The notes: a model not told the origin generated them from the letters alone. A DNA stretch of 14,331 bases from CAIYRG01 sp035632215 (GCA_035632215.1 DASQHF010000012.1:1-14331), one strand, 5' to 3'. Positions 1 to 7,701 are shown, counted from the stretch's first letter. Program-made: numbers and translations.

Positions 1-413
1 AGCTCTTCGTTGATCACGCGGGGATGCGCGATCGCGTCCAGCACCGCCGATTTGGTGACCGCGTTGAACACAACCCGCTCGACCCGGGTTTTGCCCAAAG
101 CGCGGCGTTGCTTCAAGGCTTCCAGCACATGCCAGGAAATCGCCTCGCCTTCCCGGTCGGGGTCGGTCGCAAGGATGAGCTTGTCCGCGCCTTTGACCGC
201 GTCGGCGATCTCCTTCAGCCGCTTTTGGGCCCTGGGGTCGACTTCCCACACCATGGCGAAGTCTTGGTTAGGATCGACCGACCCGTCTTTCGCGGGCAGG
301 TCCCGCACATGACCGTAGCTCGCCAAAACGCGGTAATCCCGGCCAAGGTACTTATTGATGGTCTTGGCCTTGGCGGGAGATTCGACGACGACGACGCTGG
401 AGGGTTCTGACAT
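1..413 (-). CDS. topA: DNA topoisomerase I, N-terminal part (runs off the left edge)
   Basis: Type IA topoisomerase, which relaxes negatively supercoiled DNA through a covalent tyrosine intermediate. Only the first 137 codons are present; the active-site tyrosine and the C-terminal zinc/basic repeats lie outside the window. What is visible is most of the Toprim domain: VVVVESPAKAKT at residues 7-18, with Glu11 matching the family's conserved N-terminal glutamate, and DPDREGEAISWH at 84-95, whose D84-x-D86-x-E88 is the metal-binding DxDxE triad. The start at 413 is supported by an AAGAGG ribosome site at 417-422 (short 3-nt spacer) and by the family's usual N terminus close to the first motif. 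It lies 233 bp downstream of dprA on the same strand, in the familiar plsY-dprA-topA order, and probably has its own promoter in that gap. Identification is secure; completeness cannot be judged. Confidence 0.95.
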   Translation of the reverse strand, partial: MSEPSSVVVVESPAKAKTINKYLGRDYRVLASYGHVRDLPAKDGSVDPNQDFAMVWEVDPRAQKRLKEIADAVKGADKLILATDPDREGEAISWHVLEALKQRRALGKTRVERVVFNAVTKSAVLDAIAHPRVINEE

Positions 414-646
414 CGGCCTCTTATGGTTCTACTGGCTCAGCCGCGACTTGCGATCCTTATCCTGGATCACCCCCTAGCGGCGGGCGCGGACACTGAGCGA
501 AGGTGACGAGTCCTGTCAACGGCGTCATCTTCAACCTGGAAGGGTATACACTTCATTACACCGGGTTTTTTTACCTATGGTTGCAGCTATGTGGGGAGGA
601 CCCGCCCGTTTGTCCAGCGGAGAAGGCGTAACGCACAAACTTCTTA
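414..646. other. Gap between dprA and topA
   Basis: This 233-bp stretch separates the end of dprA from the start of topA (both minus strand). I see no convincing coding region in it: a plus-strand frame open from 577 only shadows dprA. It holds a possible topA promoter (491-519) and a T-run at 566-572 (A-run on the transcribed strand) with no stem beside it, so I do not call a terminator. Compared with the 1-21 nt spacings upstream, the size of the gap suggests topA is at least partly independently transcribed. Confidence 0.5.
491..519 (-). promoter_or_regulatory. Candidate sigma-70-type promoter for topA
   Basis: On the minus strand a perfect TTGACA (519-514) is followed after 17 nt by TCAGTG (496-491). 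The -35 box is consensus and the spacing ideal; the -10 box is poor, which is common in GC-rich alphaproteobacteria. A start near position 484 would leave a leader of about 70 nt before the topA ATG at 413. Sequence inference only. Confidence 0.35.
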
Positions 647-1765
647 TCAGCGCCAGGAGATGCGGTTACCGGGGTGACGCTGGATTCGGCCGCTCAGCTC
701 CAACTCGAGCAGCACGGATAAAATGGTGGGCGCAGGCGCCTCGCATTGCCGGACGAGTTCGTCGATCTCGACCGGGGAGGGGCCGAGCTTCTCGCCGACC
801 GAGGCTCTCACCCGATCCGCTTCCCCCTCCACATCCTGTCGCGGAAGGTCGAACACCTGAGCTGGCTCGCTTGGCCTCGCCTCGCGAAACGCATGTCCGA
901 TGATTGGCTGGAGCGCCGAGAGCACGTCTTCGGCGCTTTCGGTTAGGACGGCGCCGTCACGGATGAGCCTATTGCTGCCTTTCGCGCGTGGATCAAGCGG
1001 CGAGCCGGGCACGGCGAACACCTCCCGGTTCTGCTCGAGCGCGTAGTTGGCGGTGATGAGCGAACCAGAGCGCTCGGCCGCTTCCACCACGACGACGCCG
1101 CGCGAAAGCCCGGAGATGAGTCGGTTACGGCGCGGGAAATGGCGCGGAAGCGGCGCGACGCCTACGGGGAGCTCGGAAACGAGCGCGCCCTTCTCCTTGA
1201 TCGCGTCATAGAGAGGCTGGTTCTCGGGCGGATAGACGACATCAATCCCGCCCGCAACAACGGCAATCGTTCCCGTTGCCAACGATGCGCGATGGGCGGC
1301 GGAGTCGATTCCACGCGCGAGCCCCGACACCACGACAAGACCGGCCGCTCCAAGATCGGCTGCGAGCATCGCGGCGAATTTCATCCCAAGCGCGGATGCA
1401 TTACGCGCGCCCACGACTGCGACCATCTCGCGCGCGAACAGGCTTGTATCGCCCAAGACCGAAATCACCGGCGGGGGCGGATCGAGGGCGAAGAGGCCGG
1501 GTGGGAAATCAGGCTCGATAAAGGCGATCAGCCGGCCTTTGAGCGCTTCCAACCGCCCGAGTTCCTTCTCGGCTTCGGCCGTGCTCGGGATTCGCAATCC
1601 TTGCGCGCCACCGCGATGGGCAAGACGCGGCGCGGATTCGAGCGCTTCATGCACGTCTCGATGTCGTCCAATGAGCGCTGCGAACGTCGCCGGGCCGACA
1701 TTTTCCGTGCGCGCCAGCCGGAGCCAGGCCACGCGCTCCTTCGCACTCAGTATCCGCTGTTTCAT
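647..1765 (-). CDS. dprA: DNA-processing protein DprA
   Basis: DprA/Smf family protein, 372 residues, a usual length for alphaproteobacteria. In transformable bacteria DprA binds incoming single-stranded DNA in the cytoplasm and loads RecA; in many others the gene is kept without known competence. The Rossmann-like core is intact: VVGARNAS at residues 117-124, SGLARGIDSAAH at 147-158, and FPRRNRLISGLS at 210-221. An N-terminal helical segment (about 8-80) resembles the SAM/HhH-like region, and residues 320-372 look like the C-terminal winged-helix domain (DprA_WH), after a low-complexity linker near 290-315. The ATG at 1763-1765 overlaps the plsY TGA as ATGA, so the two are translationally coupled. 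Nothing looks broken. Identity is secure; a role in competence is not shown by the sequence. Confidence 0.96.
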   Translation of the reverse strand: MKQRILSAKERVAWLRLARTENVGPATFAALIGRHRDVHEALESAPRLAHRGGAQGLRIPSTAEAEKELGRLEALKGRLIAFIEPDFPPGLFALDPPPPVISVLGDTSLFAREMVAVVGARNASALGMKFAAMLAADLGAAGLVVVSGLARGIDSAAHRASLATGTIAVVAGGIDVVYPPENQPLYDAIKEKGALVSELPVGVAPLPRHFPRRNRLISGLSRGVVVVEAAERSGSLITANYALEQNREVFAVPGSPLDPRAKGSNRLIRDGAVLTESAEDVLSALQPIIGHAFREARPSEPAQVFDLPRQDVEGEADRVRASVGEKLGPSPVEIDELVRQCEAPAPTILSVLLELELSGRIQRHPGNRISWR

Positions 1766-2412
1766 CGACCGCGGAGCCGTGGCTCCTGGCCGGCCAGCAG
1801 TCGCTTAATGTTCGCCCGATGGGTGTAGATGATGAGCACCGCGAGGATTCCGGTAGCCGCGGTGAATAGGGTTGCACCAAGAAGGTAGAAATAGAGAGGC
1901 GCCGCGATGGCGGAAATAAGACCGGCCACCGAGGAATAGCGCGTCGCCCAGGCGACGGTAAGCCAGGTGATGCAGGTCATGATCGCGACCACAGGCCCGA
2001 GCCCGATAAAAGCCCCGAATCCGAAGACGATCCCCAAATATGTCGCCACCCCCTTGCCGCCTTTGAACCCGAGCCAGACGGGGTAGAGATGACCCAGGAA
2101 CGCGCCGAACCCCGCGACGATGGGGAAGAGCTGGAACCCGAAATACTGCCCCGCGACGATGACCGCGACCGTGCCCTTGCCGGCATCGCAGAAGAGAGTC
2201 GCCGCGGCCGCCCAGCGCTTTCCCGTGCGCAGCACATTCGTCGCCCCGATGTTGCCCGAACCAATCTTGCGAACGTCACCGGCGCCCGCGAGCGCGGCAA
2301 AGATCAACCCGAACGGAATGGACCCCAAGAGGTAGGAGAGCGAGAACGTCGCAGCAATGAACTCATAGGTCGCCGAGTCTTCCCAGCGGACGAGACCGAG
2401 CGTCTCGATCAT
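1762..2412 (-). CDS. plsY: Glycerol-3-phosphate acyltransferase PlsY
   Basis: Integral membrane enzyme that moves an acyl group from acyl-phosphate to glycerol-3-phosphate, the first step of phospholipid synthesis (with PlsX). With the start at 2412 the protein is 216 residues. The three PlsY loops are present: SYLLGSIPFG (26-35), GSGNIGATNVLR (51-62, the glycerol-phosphate/phosphate-binding region) and GHLYPVWLGFKGGKGVAT (107-124), plus THRANIKRL near the C terminus. At least five hydrophobic segments are visible (about 17-40, 67-90, 95-108, 126-155, 165-196). A longer frame reaches 2472, but that would run 57 nt into pyrB; the ATG at 2410-2412 lies one base after the pyrB TGA (TGA-G-ATG), which favours coupled re-initiation. 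The stop overlaps the dprA start. In many Rhizobiales relatives pyrC lies just before plsY; here it does not. Confidence 0.95.
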   Translation of the reverse strand: MIETLGLVRWEDSATYEFIAATFSLSYLLGSIPFGLIFAALAGAGDVRKIGSGNIGATNVLRTGKRWAAAATLFCDAGKGTVAVIVAGQYFGFQLFPIVAGFGAFLGHLYPVWLGFKGGKGVATYLGIVFGFGAFIGLGPVVAIMTCITWLTVAWATRYSSVAGLISAIAAPLYFYLLGATLFTAATGILAVLIIYTHRANIKRLLAGQEPRLRGR

Positions 2413-2413
2413 C

Positions 2414-3805
2414 TCACGCGTTCGCCGCTCTGCGGCGCCGTTTCGGCAGCGAATATCCCGCCGCTTCCGCATCGCTGGAATCGGCGAAGAAGACTACGTC
2501 GCGGTCATGCTTGTCGTGCGTGAGCCGTACCCGCGAGACGTCCTGATCGTAGTGCTTCGTCTTTCTGTTCGCGGCGACGAAGCTCAGGATGTCGGCTTCG
2601 CAGTAGAAGCAGCGCAGCCGCCTCGTCTGACCGTCGAGCAGATGGAAGCGGTTGCGCGTGTATTTCCCTTCCTGGGGATCGTGCACGATGCAGTTCCGGT
2701 TGGCGCAATTGATCCCGATGGCATGCGGCTGATCGTAGTCGATCTCGGCTTCCCGAAAGCCGCCCTCGAAGCGCTTCAGCGCGCGCCCGCCATCGATGCC
2801 GAGGATGAGCGAGATCAGCGCCATGCGGATGGGCACGCCGTAGGCGGCCTGCCGGAAATAGGCGGCGCGCGGGTCGCTATCGAGCGAGATGTCGAGCTCG
2901 CCTACCCGCGGCAGCGGATGAAGCAGGCTCGTCTTCGAGAACTTCCGGTCGCGCAAGAAGCGCTGGTCGATCGTCGGGTATTCCTGGTTCTTCTCCGCCC
3001 AGCGCTCCTTCTGAAAGCGCGTGACGTACATGGCATCGATGCTCTTCTTCACCTTGATGTCGACATCGGCGATGAGCGAGAGCTGATGCGGCTTGTCCGA
3101 CGTCATATAGAGCGCGTCGACGGAAGCATTGTCCTTCTCGTAGCGCGCGCGAGGCACGGTGTAGCACTTGAACTCGTTCCGCAATCGCCAATCGACATGC
3201 TCGGGCAGCTCCATGCCCTTCGCCGGCATCAGCATGATGTTGGCGCCGAAGCGCGCGAGCGCATAGACGAAGGAATGAATCGTGCGACTGCCGCGCAAAT
3301 CGCCGGAGATGGCAACGTTCATGTGCTTGAGGTTCTTGCCCTCCTGCATCAGCGTGAAGAGATCGCACAAGGTCTGCGTCGGATGCTCGTGTGCGCCATC
3401 GCCGCCGTTGATGACGGGAACTTGTGCGTAGGTCGAGGCGAGCTTCGCCGCGCCGTCGCGCGGATGCCGGATCACGAGTACGTCGGCGTAGTTCGATGCC
3501 ACCCGGACGGTATCTGCGAGGCTTTCGCCTTTTGCCGCCGAGCTCGTCGCCGGGTCGGCGCTGCTGATGGACTTGCCGCCCAAGCGCAGCATGGCGCTCT
3601 CGAAGGAAAGCCGGGTCCGCGTCGAGGGTTCGTAGAAGAGGCTCGCGAGGATCGCGCCTTGCGCATCCGCGATGCTGCGCCCAATGCGATGGGCAAGCTC
3701 GGGATCGCGCAAATCCTGGAGATATTTCTGGGCGAGGGAGAAAATCGTCTCGATCTCACTGACGGTGAGATCGTTGATCGACGTAACGTGCCTAAGTTCC
3801 AGCAT
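2414..3805 (-). CDS. pyrB: Aspartate carbamoyltransferase with fused PyrI-like zinc domain
   Basis: Catalyses carbamoyl phosphate + aspartate to carbamoyl-aspartate in pyrimidine synthesis. At 463 residues it is about 150 longer than a usual PyrB. Residues 1-340 are catalytic and resemble E. coli PyrB: STRTR (61-65) for carbamoyl phosphate, Ser88/89 and Lys92 in the mobile loop, RHP (113-115), HPTQ (141-144), TRFQKER (262-268) and HPLPR (296-300). All substrate-binding residues I can name are present. An insertion near 228-255 repeats part of the following motif (VDALYMT, then IDAMYVT). Residues 360-410 carry C367-x4-C372 and C399-x2-C402; NCANRNCIVHD and RCFYCE closely match the zinc domain of the regulatory chain PyrI. 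PyrI's nucleotide-binding half (about 100 residues) is absent. A basic tail (KRRRRAANA) ends the protein. The gene follows ruvX by 21 nt and precedes plsY by 1 nt. The catalytic call is secure; the zinc-domain call rests on cysteine spacing and flanking residues. Confidence 0.93.
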   Translation of the reverse strand: MLELRHVTSINDLTVSEIETIFSLAQKYLQDLRDPELAHRIGRSIADAQGAILASLFYEPSTRTRLSFESAMLRLGGKSISSADPATSSAAKGESLADTVRVASNYADVLVIRHPRDGAAKLASTYAQVPVINGGDGAHEHPTQTLCDLFTLMQEGKNLKHMNVAISGDLRGSRTIHSFVYALARFGANIMLMPAKGMELPEHVDWRLRNEFKCYTVPRARYEKDNASVDALYMTSDKPHQLSLIADVDIKVKKSIDAMYVTRFQKERWAEKNQEYPTIDQRFLRDRKFSKTSLLHPLPRVGELDISLDSDPRAAYFRQAAYGVPIRMALISLILGIDGGRALKRFEGGFREAEIDYDQPHAIGINCANRNCIVHDPQEGKYTRNRFHLLDGQTRRLRCFYCEADILSFVAANRKTKHYDQDVSRVRLTHDKHDRDVVFFADSSDAEAAGYSLPKRRRRAANA

Positions 3806-3826
3806 TAAAGTGGGGCTTATAGGGTC

Positions 3827-4303
3827 CTAGGGTATGGGCGGCAAGTGGCGGAGCTTATCAAGCGCGCCCTGGAGGATATAGGCGGCTGCCATCTTATCGA
3901 CGACTTCCTTGCGCTTAGCTCTTGACGCGTTCGCGGCAAGGAGCGTGCGGGTCACGGCCGCGGTGGACAGGCGCTCGTCCGAGAACGCGACCGGGCAATC
4001 GGAGACTTGGCCGAGATTGCGCCCGAAGGCGCGAGCCGACTGCGCTGCCGGCCCCTCGCTTCCGTCCATATTCAACGGAAGCCCCACGATAAGGCCGCCC
4101 ACGCCATGTTCGGCCATGAGCGCTTTGAGCGCCTTGGCATCGGTCGTGAACTTGCCCCGCTTTAAGGTCTTGAACGGCGTGGCCACGGTCAAGAGCGTAT
4201 CGGAGAGGGCAAGCCCGATGGTCTTCTCGCCCAAATCGAGGCCGAGAAGGCGCTCGCCGGGCTTGAGCCGTCGTTTGAGCTCGTCCAAACCGAGGACCGC
4301 CAT
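3827..4303 (-). CDS. ruvX: RuvX/YqgF-family nuclease (pre-16S rRNA / Holliday junction resolvase-like)
   Basis: RNase H-fold protein of 158 residues. YqgF was named as a putative Holliday junction resolvase, and E. coli work links it to 16S rRNA 5'-end maturation; the sequence cannot separate the two. Family motifs: GLDLGEKTIGLA (21-32, with catalytic Asp23), GLPLNMDGSEG (74-84), DERLST (109-114) and VVDKMAAAYILQ (134-145, with Asp136). All acidic active-site residues are present. It is first in a minus-strand operon (ruvX-pyrB-plsY-dprA) and divergent from gatC across 77 bp. A GCGGA stretch directly before the ATG is only a weak ribosome site. The ruvX/gatC head-to-head arrangement is, as far as I recall, widely conserved in Rhizobiales. 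Confidence 0.94.
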   Translation of the reverse strand: MAVLGLDELKRRLKPGERLLGLDLGEKTIGLALSDTLLTVATPFKTLKRGKFTTDAKALKALMAEHGVGGLIVGLPLNMDGSEGPAAQSARAFGRNLGQVSDCPVAFSDERLSTAAVTRTLLAANASRAKRKEVVDKMAAAYILQGALDKLRHLPPIP

Positions 4304-4380
4304 TCCGCTTGCTTGCCAGTTCGTTCCGCCGTTGCTAGGCAGATTCCTAACAGAAAGCCCGAGCGGAAAGAGCCCTTCTC
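4304..4380. promoter_or_regulatory. Divergent intergenic region, ruvX / gatC
   Basis: These 77 bp lie between two head-to-head operons, so promoters for both must be here or inside the flanking genes. The best plus-strand pair I find is TTGCCA (4313-4318) and, 17 nt on, TAGGCA (4336-4341), which is too weak to call. A short inverted repeat TAGG/CCTA sits at about 4336-4349. No clear element stands out; the regulatory assignment is inferred from gene layout only. Confidence 0.4.
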
Positions 4381-4668
4381 ATGGCGGTCGATGAGGATAC
4401 CGTGAAGCGCATCGCGCGGCTGGCGCGGCTCGCTCTTGACGAGACGCAGACGGCCGCGATTAAGGACGAGCTCAACGCGCTCATCGCCTGGGTCGAGCAG
4501 CTTAAAGAGGTCGATGTTGCGGGCGTGCCGCCGATGACGAGCGTGGTCGAGCAAAAGCTCAAGATGCGGAAGGACGAGGTCACCGACGGTGGCTATCCCG
4601 ACGATCTGATGAAGAACGCGCCTCTCTCCGAAAACCGCTTCTTTGTCGTCCCCAAAGTGGTGGAGTGA
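4381..4668 (+). CDS. gatC: Asp-tRNA(Asn)/Glu-tRNA(Gln) amidotransferase subunit C
   Basis: Small structural subunit (95 residues, the family's usual length) of the GatCAB amidotransferase. It wraps around the GatA/GatB interface and stabilises the complex. The opening MAVDEDTVKRIARLARLAL (1-19) is the typical GatC N-terminal helix, followed by the LNALIAWVEQLKEVDVAGVPP segment (31-51) with the conserved VDVxGVPP turn, and a C-terminal strand containing APLSENRFFVVPKVVE. The weak AAAGAG at 4367-4372 is the best ribosome site. The stop overlaps the gatA start (TGATG), so the subunits are translationally coupled, which suits an equimolar complex. Confidence 0.96.
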   Translation: MAVDEDTVKRIARLARLALDETQTAAIKDELNALIAWVEQLKEVDVAGVPPMTSVVEQKLKMRKDEVTDGGYPDDLMKNAPLSENRFFVVPKVVE

Positions 4669-6161
4669 TGGCGCTCCCGTCGGATCCGCTTGAACTCACG
4701 CTCGCCGAAGCCCGCGACGCGCTTCATGCGAAAGCGATTTCCGCGCGCGAGTTGGCGGAAGCTCATGTCGAAGCGATCGAGGGTGCGCGCGCGCTCAACG
4801 CCTTCATCACCGAGACGCCGGACAGGGCGCTCGCGGCGGCGTCGGAGTCGGACTCACGGTTCTTGCGGGGCGAAGCACGGCCGCTTGAGGGCATTCCGCT
4901 TGGCATCAAGGATCTCTTCTGCACCAAGGACGTGCGCACCACCGCCGCGAGCCGGATCTTAGGCGGCTTCGTGCCGACCTATGAGTCCACGGTGACGCAG
5001 AACCTGTGGAACGCAGGCGCGGTTCTCTTGGGCAAAACCAATCTCGATGAATTCGCCATGGGCTCGTCCAACGAGACCTCGTCTTTCGGTCCGGCGATCA
5101 ACCCCTGGCGCGCGCGCAATAGGAACGACGATCTCGTGCCCGGAGGCTCGTCCGGCGGTTCGGCGATAGCCGTATCCGCGCGGCTTGCGCTTGCGGCGAC
5201 CGGCACCGATACCGGCGGCTCGATCCGTCAGCCTGCCGCCATGACCGGAACTGTGGGCTTAAAGCCGACCTATGGGCGCTGCTCGCGGTGGGGCATCATC
5301 GCTTATGCCTCCTCCCTCGATCAGGCAGGGCCGATGACGCGGACGGTCAAAGATGCCGCGATCCTCTTGAACGTCATGGCGAGCGTGGATCCGAAGGATT
5401 CGACCAGCGTCGATGTGTCGGTGCCCGATTACGAGCAGTCGGTCGAGACGGGAGTCCGTGGTCTGCGCGTCGGCATCCCGAGGGAATATCGCGTTGCCGG
5501 CATGCCGTCCGAAATCGATCATCTCTGGACCAAAGGCGCCGAATGGCTGAAAGCGCAAGGCGCCGAAATCGTCGATGTGAGCTTACCGCACAGCAAATAC
5601 GCGCTCGCCGCCTATTACATCGTCGCGCCCGCCGAGGCCTCGTCCAATCTCGCGCGCTATGACGGGGTGCGCTACGGCTATCGGGCACCGCACGTGGACG
5701 AGCTGATCGAGCTTTACGAGAAAACCCGCGCCGAAGGATTCGGGCGAGAGGTGAGGCGCCGGATCATGATCGGCACCTATGTGCTCTCGGCCGGCTATTA
5801 CGATGCTTATTACTTACAGGCGCAGAAAGTGCGCACGCTGATCGCGCGCGATTTTACGAGCGCGTTTGAGGCTTGCGACGTGCTCTTGACTCCGACTAGC
5901 CCGTGCTCGGCTTTCGCAGTGGGCGCGAAGACCTCGGATCCGGTCGAGATGTATTTGAACGACGTGTTCACGGTCACGGTCAATCTCGCCGGGCTTCCCG
6001 CGCTGTCTGTGCCGGCAGGCTTGTGCGGCGAGGATCTGCCGATGGGGCTTCAGATCATCGGCAAGGCATTCGACGAGACGACGGTGCTCAGGACAGGGCG
6101 CGCGATCGAGCGCGCGGCGGATTTCAAGCATTCGCCTAAAGCCTGGTGGAAAATGTCATGA
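4668..6161 (+). CDS. gatA: Glutamyl-tRNA(Gln) amidotransferase subunit A
   Basis: Amidase-signature glutaminase of GatCAB. It hydrolyses glutamine and passes ammonia to GatB, which amidates misacylated Glu-tRNA(Gln) and/or Asp-tRNA(Asn). 497 residues from the ATG at 4668; a GTG one codon earlier (4665) is possible, but the TGATG overlap with gatC favours the ATG. The Ser-cisSer-Lys triad is visible: Lys81 in GIPLGIKDLF, Ser161 in VPGGSSGGSA and nucleophile Ser185 in GTDTGGSIRQPA. KPTYGRCSRWG (199-209) and SSLDQAGPMTR follow as in bona fide GatA rather than other amidases. A short charged insertion (RARNRNDD, 148-155) precedes the GGSS motif. The gene overlaps gatB by ATGA at its end. Complete and apparently functional. 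Confidence 0.97.
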   Translation: MALPSDPLELTLAEARDALHAKAISARELAEAHVEAIEGARALNAFITETPDRALAAASESDSRFLRGEARPLEGIPLGIKDLFCTKDVRTTAASRILGGFVPTYESTVTQNLWNAGAVLLGKTNLDEFAMGSSNETSSFGPAINPWRARNRNDDLVPGGSSGGSAIAVSARLALAATGTDTGGSIRQPAAMTGTVGLKPTYGRCSRWGIIAYASSLDQAGPMTRTVKDAAILLNVMASVDPKDSTSVDVSVPDYEQSVETGVRGLRVGIPREYRVAGMPSEIDHLWTKGAEWLKAQGAEIVDVSLPHSKYALAAYYIVAPAEASSNLARYDGVRYGYRAPHVDELIELYEKTRAEGFGREVRRRIMIGTYVLSAGYYDAYYLQAQKVRTLIARDFTSAFEACDVLLTPTSPCSAFAVGAKTSDPVEMYLNDVFTVTVNLAGLPALSVPAGLCGEDLPMGLQIIGKAFDETTVLRTGRAIERAADFKHSPKAWWKMS

Positions 6162-7636
6162 GCGAAGCGGCTACGAACCGTGCGCGGTATCTCCAGGGCG
6201 CAAGCGGGCCATGGGAAGTCGTCATCGGGATGGAAGTCCATGCCCAGGTCTCATCCAAGGCGAAGCTCTTCTCGGGCGCCGCAACCGAATTCGGCGCCGC
6301 GCCAAACGCGCAGGTGAGCCTTGTCGATGCCGCAATGCCGGGCATGCTTCCCGTCATCAATCGCTTCTGCGTCGAGCAAGCGGTAAAGACAGGATTGGGA
6401 TTGAAGGCGAAGGTCAATCTCCACTCCGTTTTCGACCGAAAGAACTATTTCTATCCCGATCTGCCGCCGGGCTATCAGATCTCGCAATACAAGCAGCCGA
6501 TCGTGGGCGAGGGGGAAGTCGCGCTCGATCTTTCCGACGGGGCGACCGCGAGAATCGGCATCGAGCGCCTGCATCTCGAACAGGATGCGGGAAAAAGCCT
6601 GCACGACCAGCATCCCGATTACACCTATGTCGACTTGAACCGCGCCGGCGTCGCGCTGATGGAAATCGTGAGCAAACCGGACTTGCGTTCCTCCGAAGAG
6701 GCGGCCGCTTATTTACGCAAGCTGCGCTCGATCCTGCGTTATCTCGGGACTTGCGATGGCAACATGGAGGAGGGCTCCATGCGTGCGGACGTGAATGTTT
6801 CGGTGCGTAAGCCCGGCGCGCCGTTGGGGACGCGTTGCGAGATCAAGAACGTCAACTCCATGCGCTTCGTCGCGCAAGCGATCGAATACGAGGCGCGGCG
6901 CCAGATCGACGTCCTGGAAGCAGGCGGGACCATCCATCAGGAGACGCGCCTGTTCGATTCGAAGAACGGCGAGACGCGCTCCATGCGCTCGAAAGAAGAA
7001 GCGCATGATTACCGCTACTTTCCCGATCCCGATCTTCTGCCGGTCGTGCTCGATCAATCTTGGGTGGACGAGATCGCGCGCTCGCTGCCTGAGCTTCCCG
7101 ACGAAAAGAAATTACGCTTCAAGCCCATGGGCTTGTCGGATTACGACGCAGCCATACTCGTGGCGGAACGTGAGACCGCGGAGTACTTCGAATCGATGCT
7201 CAAAGGAGGTGCTGATCCAAAAATATCCGCCAATTGGCTGATCAACGAGTATTTCGGGCGGCTGAACAAGGCCGGACTCGATCTCGGGAGCGGTCCCATA
7301 TCGGCCGAACGGGCCAGTTTGACCGCATCGTTTATCGCGTCCCAGGTGATTTCTTGGAAGATTGCCAAGGATCTAACTGACATCATGTGGCACGATGATC
7401 GTGATCCAAGAGAGATCGTCGAGAAGCGCGGCTTGCGTCAAGTCACCGATACGACCGCCATCGAGGCCGCAGTCGACGCGGTCCTTGCTGCAAATCCCGA
7501 CAAGGTTGCAGAAGCGAAGGCAAAGCCCAAAGCTGCGTCCTGGTTCGTCGGCCAAGTGATGCGCGCGACCGGCGGGAAGGCCAATCCGCAGCTCGTCAAT
7601 GAGATCTTGAAGCGCCGACTCGGTCTCCCCGACTAA
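6158..7636 (+). CDS. gatB: Aspartyl/glutamyl-tRNA amidotransferase subunit B
   Basis: tRNA-binding kinase/amidotransferase subunit of GatCAB: it phosphorylates the misacylated amino-acid side chain with ATP, then amidates it. 492 residues from the ATG at 6158, which overlaps the gatA TGA; an upstream in-frame GTG (6146) would add four residues and lacks that signature. Cradle-domain motifs: GMEVHAQ (24-30), FDRKNYFYPDLPPGYQISQ (92-110), then LNRAGVALMEIVSKPDL, MEEGSMRADVNVSVR and CEIKNVNSMRF. The helical linker and the YqeY-like tail domain (about 345-492), ending in VNEILKRRLG, are present, so the gene is full length. A genome with gatCAB normally lacks GlnRS and/or AsnRS, or uses the enzyme for only one of them; that cannot be seen here. 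Confidence 0.97.
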   Translation: MSEAATNRARYLQGASGPWEVVIGMEVHAQVSSKAKLFSGAATEFGAAPNAQVSLVDAAMPGMLPVINRFCVEQAVKTGLGLKAKVNLHSVFDRKNYFYPDLPPGYQISQYKQPIVGEGEVALDLSDGATARIGIERLHLEQDAGKSLHDQHPDYTYVDLNRAGVALMEIVSKPDLRSSEEAAAYLRKLRSILRYLGTCDGNMEEGSMRADVNVSVRKPGAPLGTRCEIKNVNSMRFVAQAIEYEARRQIDVLEAGGTIHQETRLFDSKNGETRSMRSKEEAHDYRYFPDPDLLPVVLDQSWVDEIARSLPELPDEKKLRFKPMGLSDYDAAILVAERETAEYFESMLKGGADPKISANWLINEYFGRLNKAGLDLGSGPISAERASLTASFIASQVISWKIAKDLTDIMWHDDRDPREIVEKRGLRQVTDTTAIEAAVDAVLAANPDKVAEAKAKPKAASWFVGQVMRATGGKANPQLVNEILKRRLGLPD

Positions 7637-7680
7637 AGGGGTGATTCGCGCAATCTGTCCGTTTTTGCATTTTGGGAGTC

Positions 7681-7701
7681 TTGTCAAGCACAAAGTGACA
7701 A
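7681..7701. repeat. Inverted repeat TTGTCA-N9-TGACAA
   Basis: A perfect 6-bp inverted repeat: TTGTCA at 7681-7686 and TGACAA at 7696-7701, with nine bases between, directly followed by TTTT (7702-7705). As RNA it is a weak stem (two G-C pairs) with a U-tract, so it could be a poor intrinsic terminator for gatCAB. As DNA it looks equally like a dyad operator. The two readings cannot be separated by eye. Confidence 0.4.

Noticed and set aside
1139..1828. 229-codon plus-strand frame opposite dprA
   Set aside because: Arg/His/Cys-rich low-sense translation, antisense to an intact dprA with all family motifs.
2413..2472. Upstream extension of plsY to an ATG at 2472
   Set aside because: Would overlap pyrB by 57 nt with a very basic, non-conserved N terminus. 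The ATG at 2412, one base after the pyrB stop, fits operon structure and family start.
2507..3808. 433-codon open frame on the plus strand opposite pyrB
   Set aside because: Lies fully antisense to a strongly identified pyrB in GC-rich DNA, where third-position G/C keeps opposite frames open. No recognisable domain and no ribosome site.
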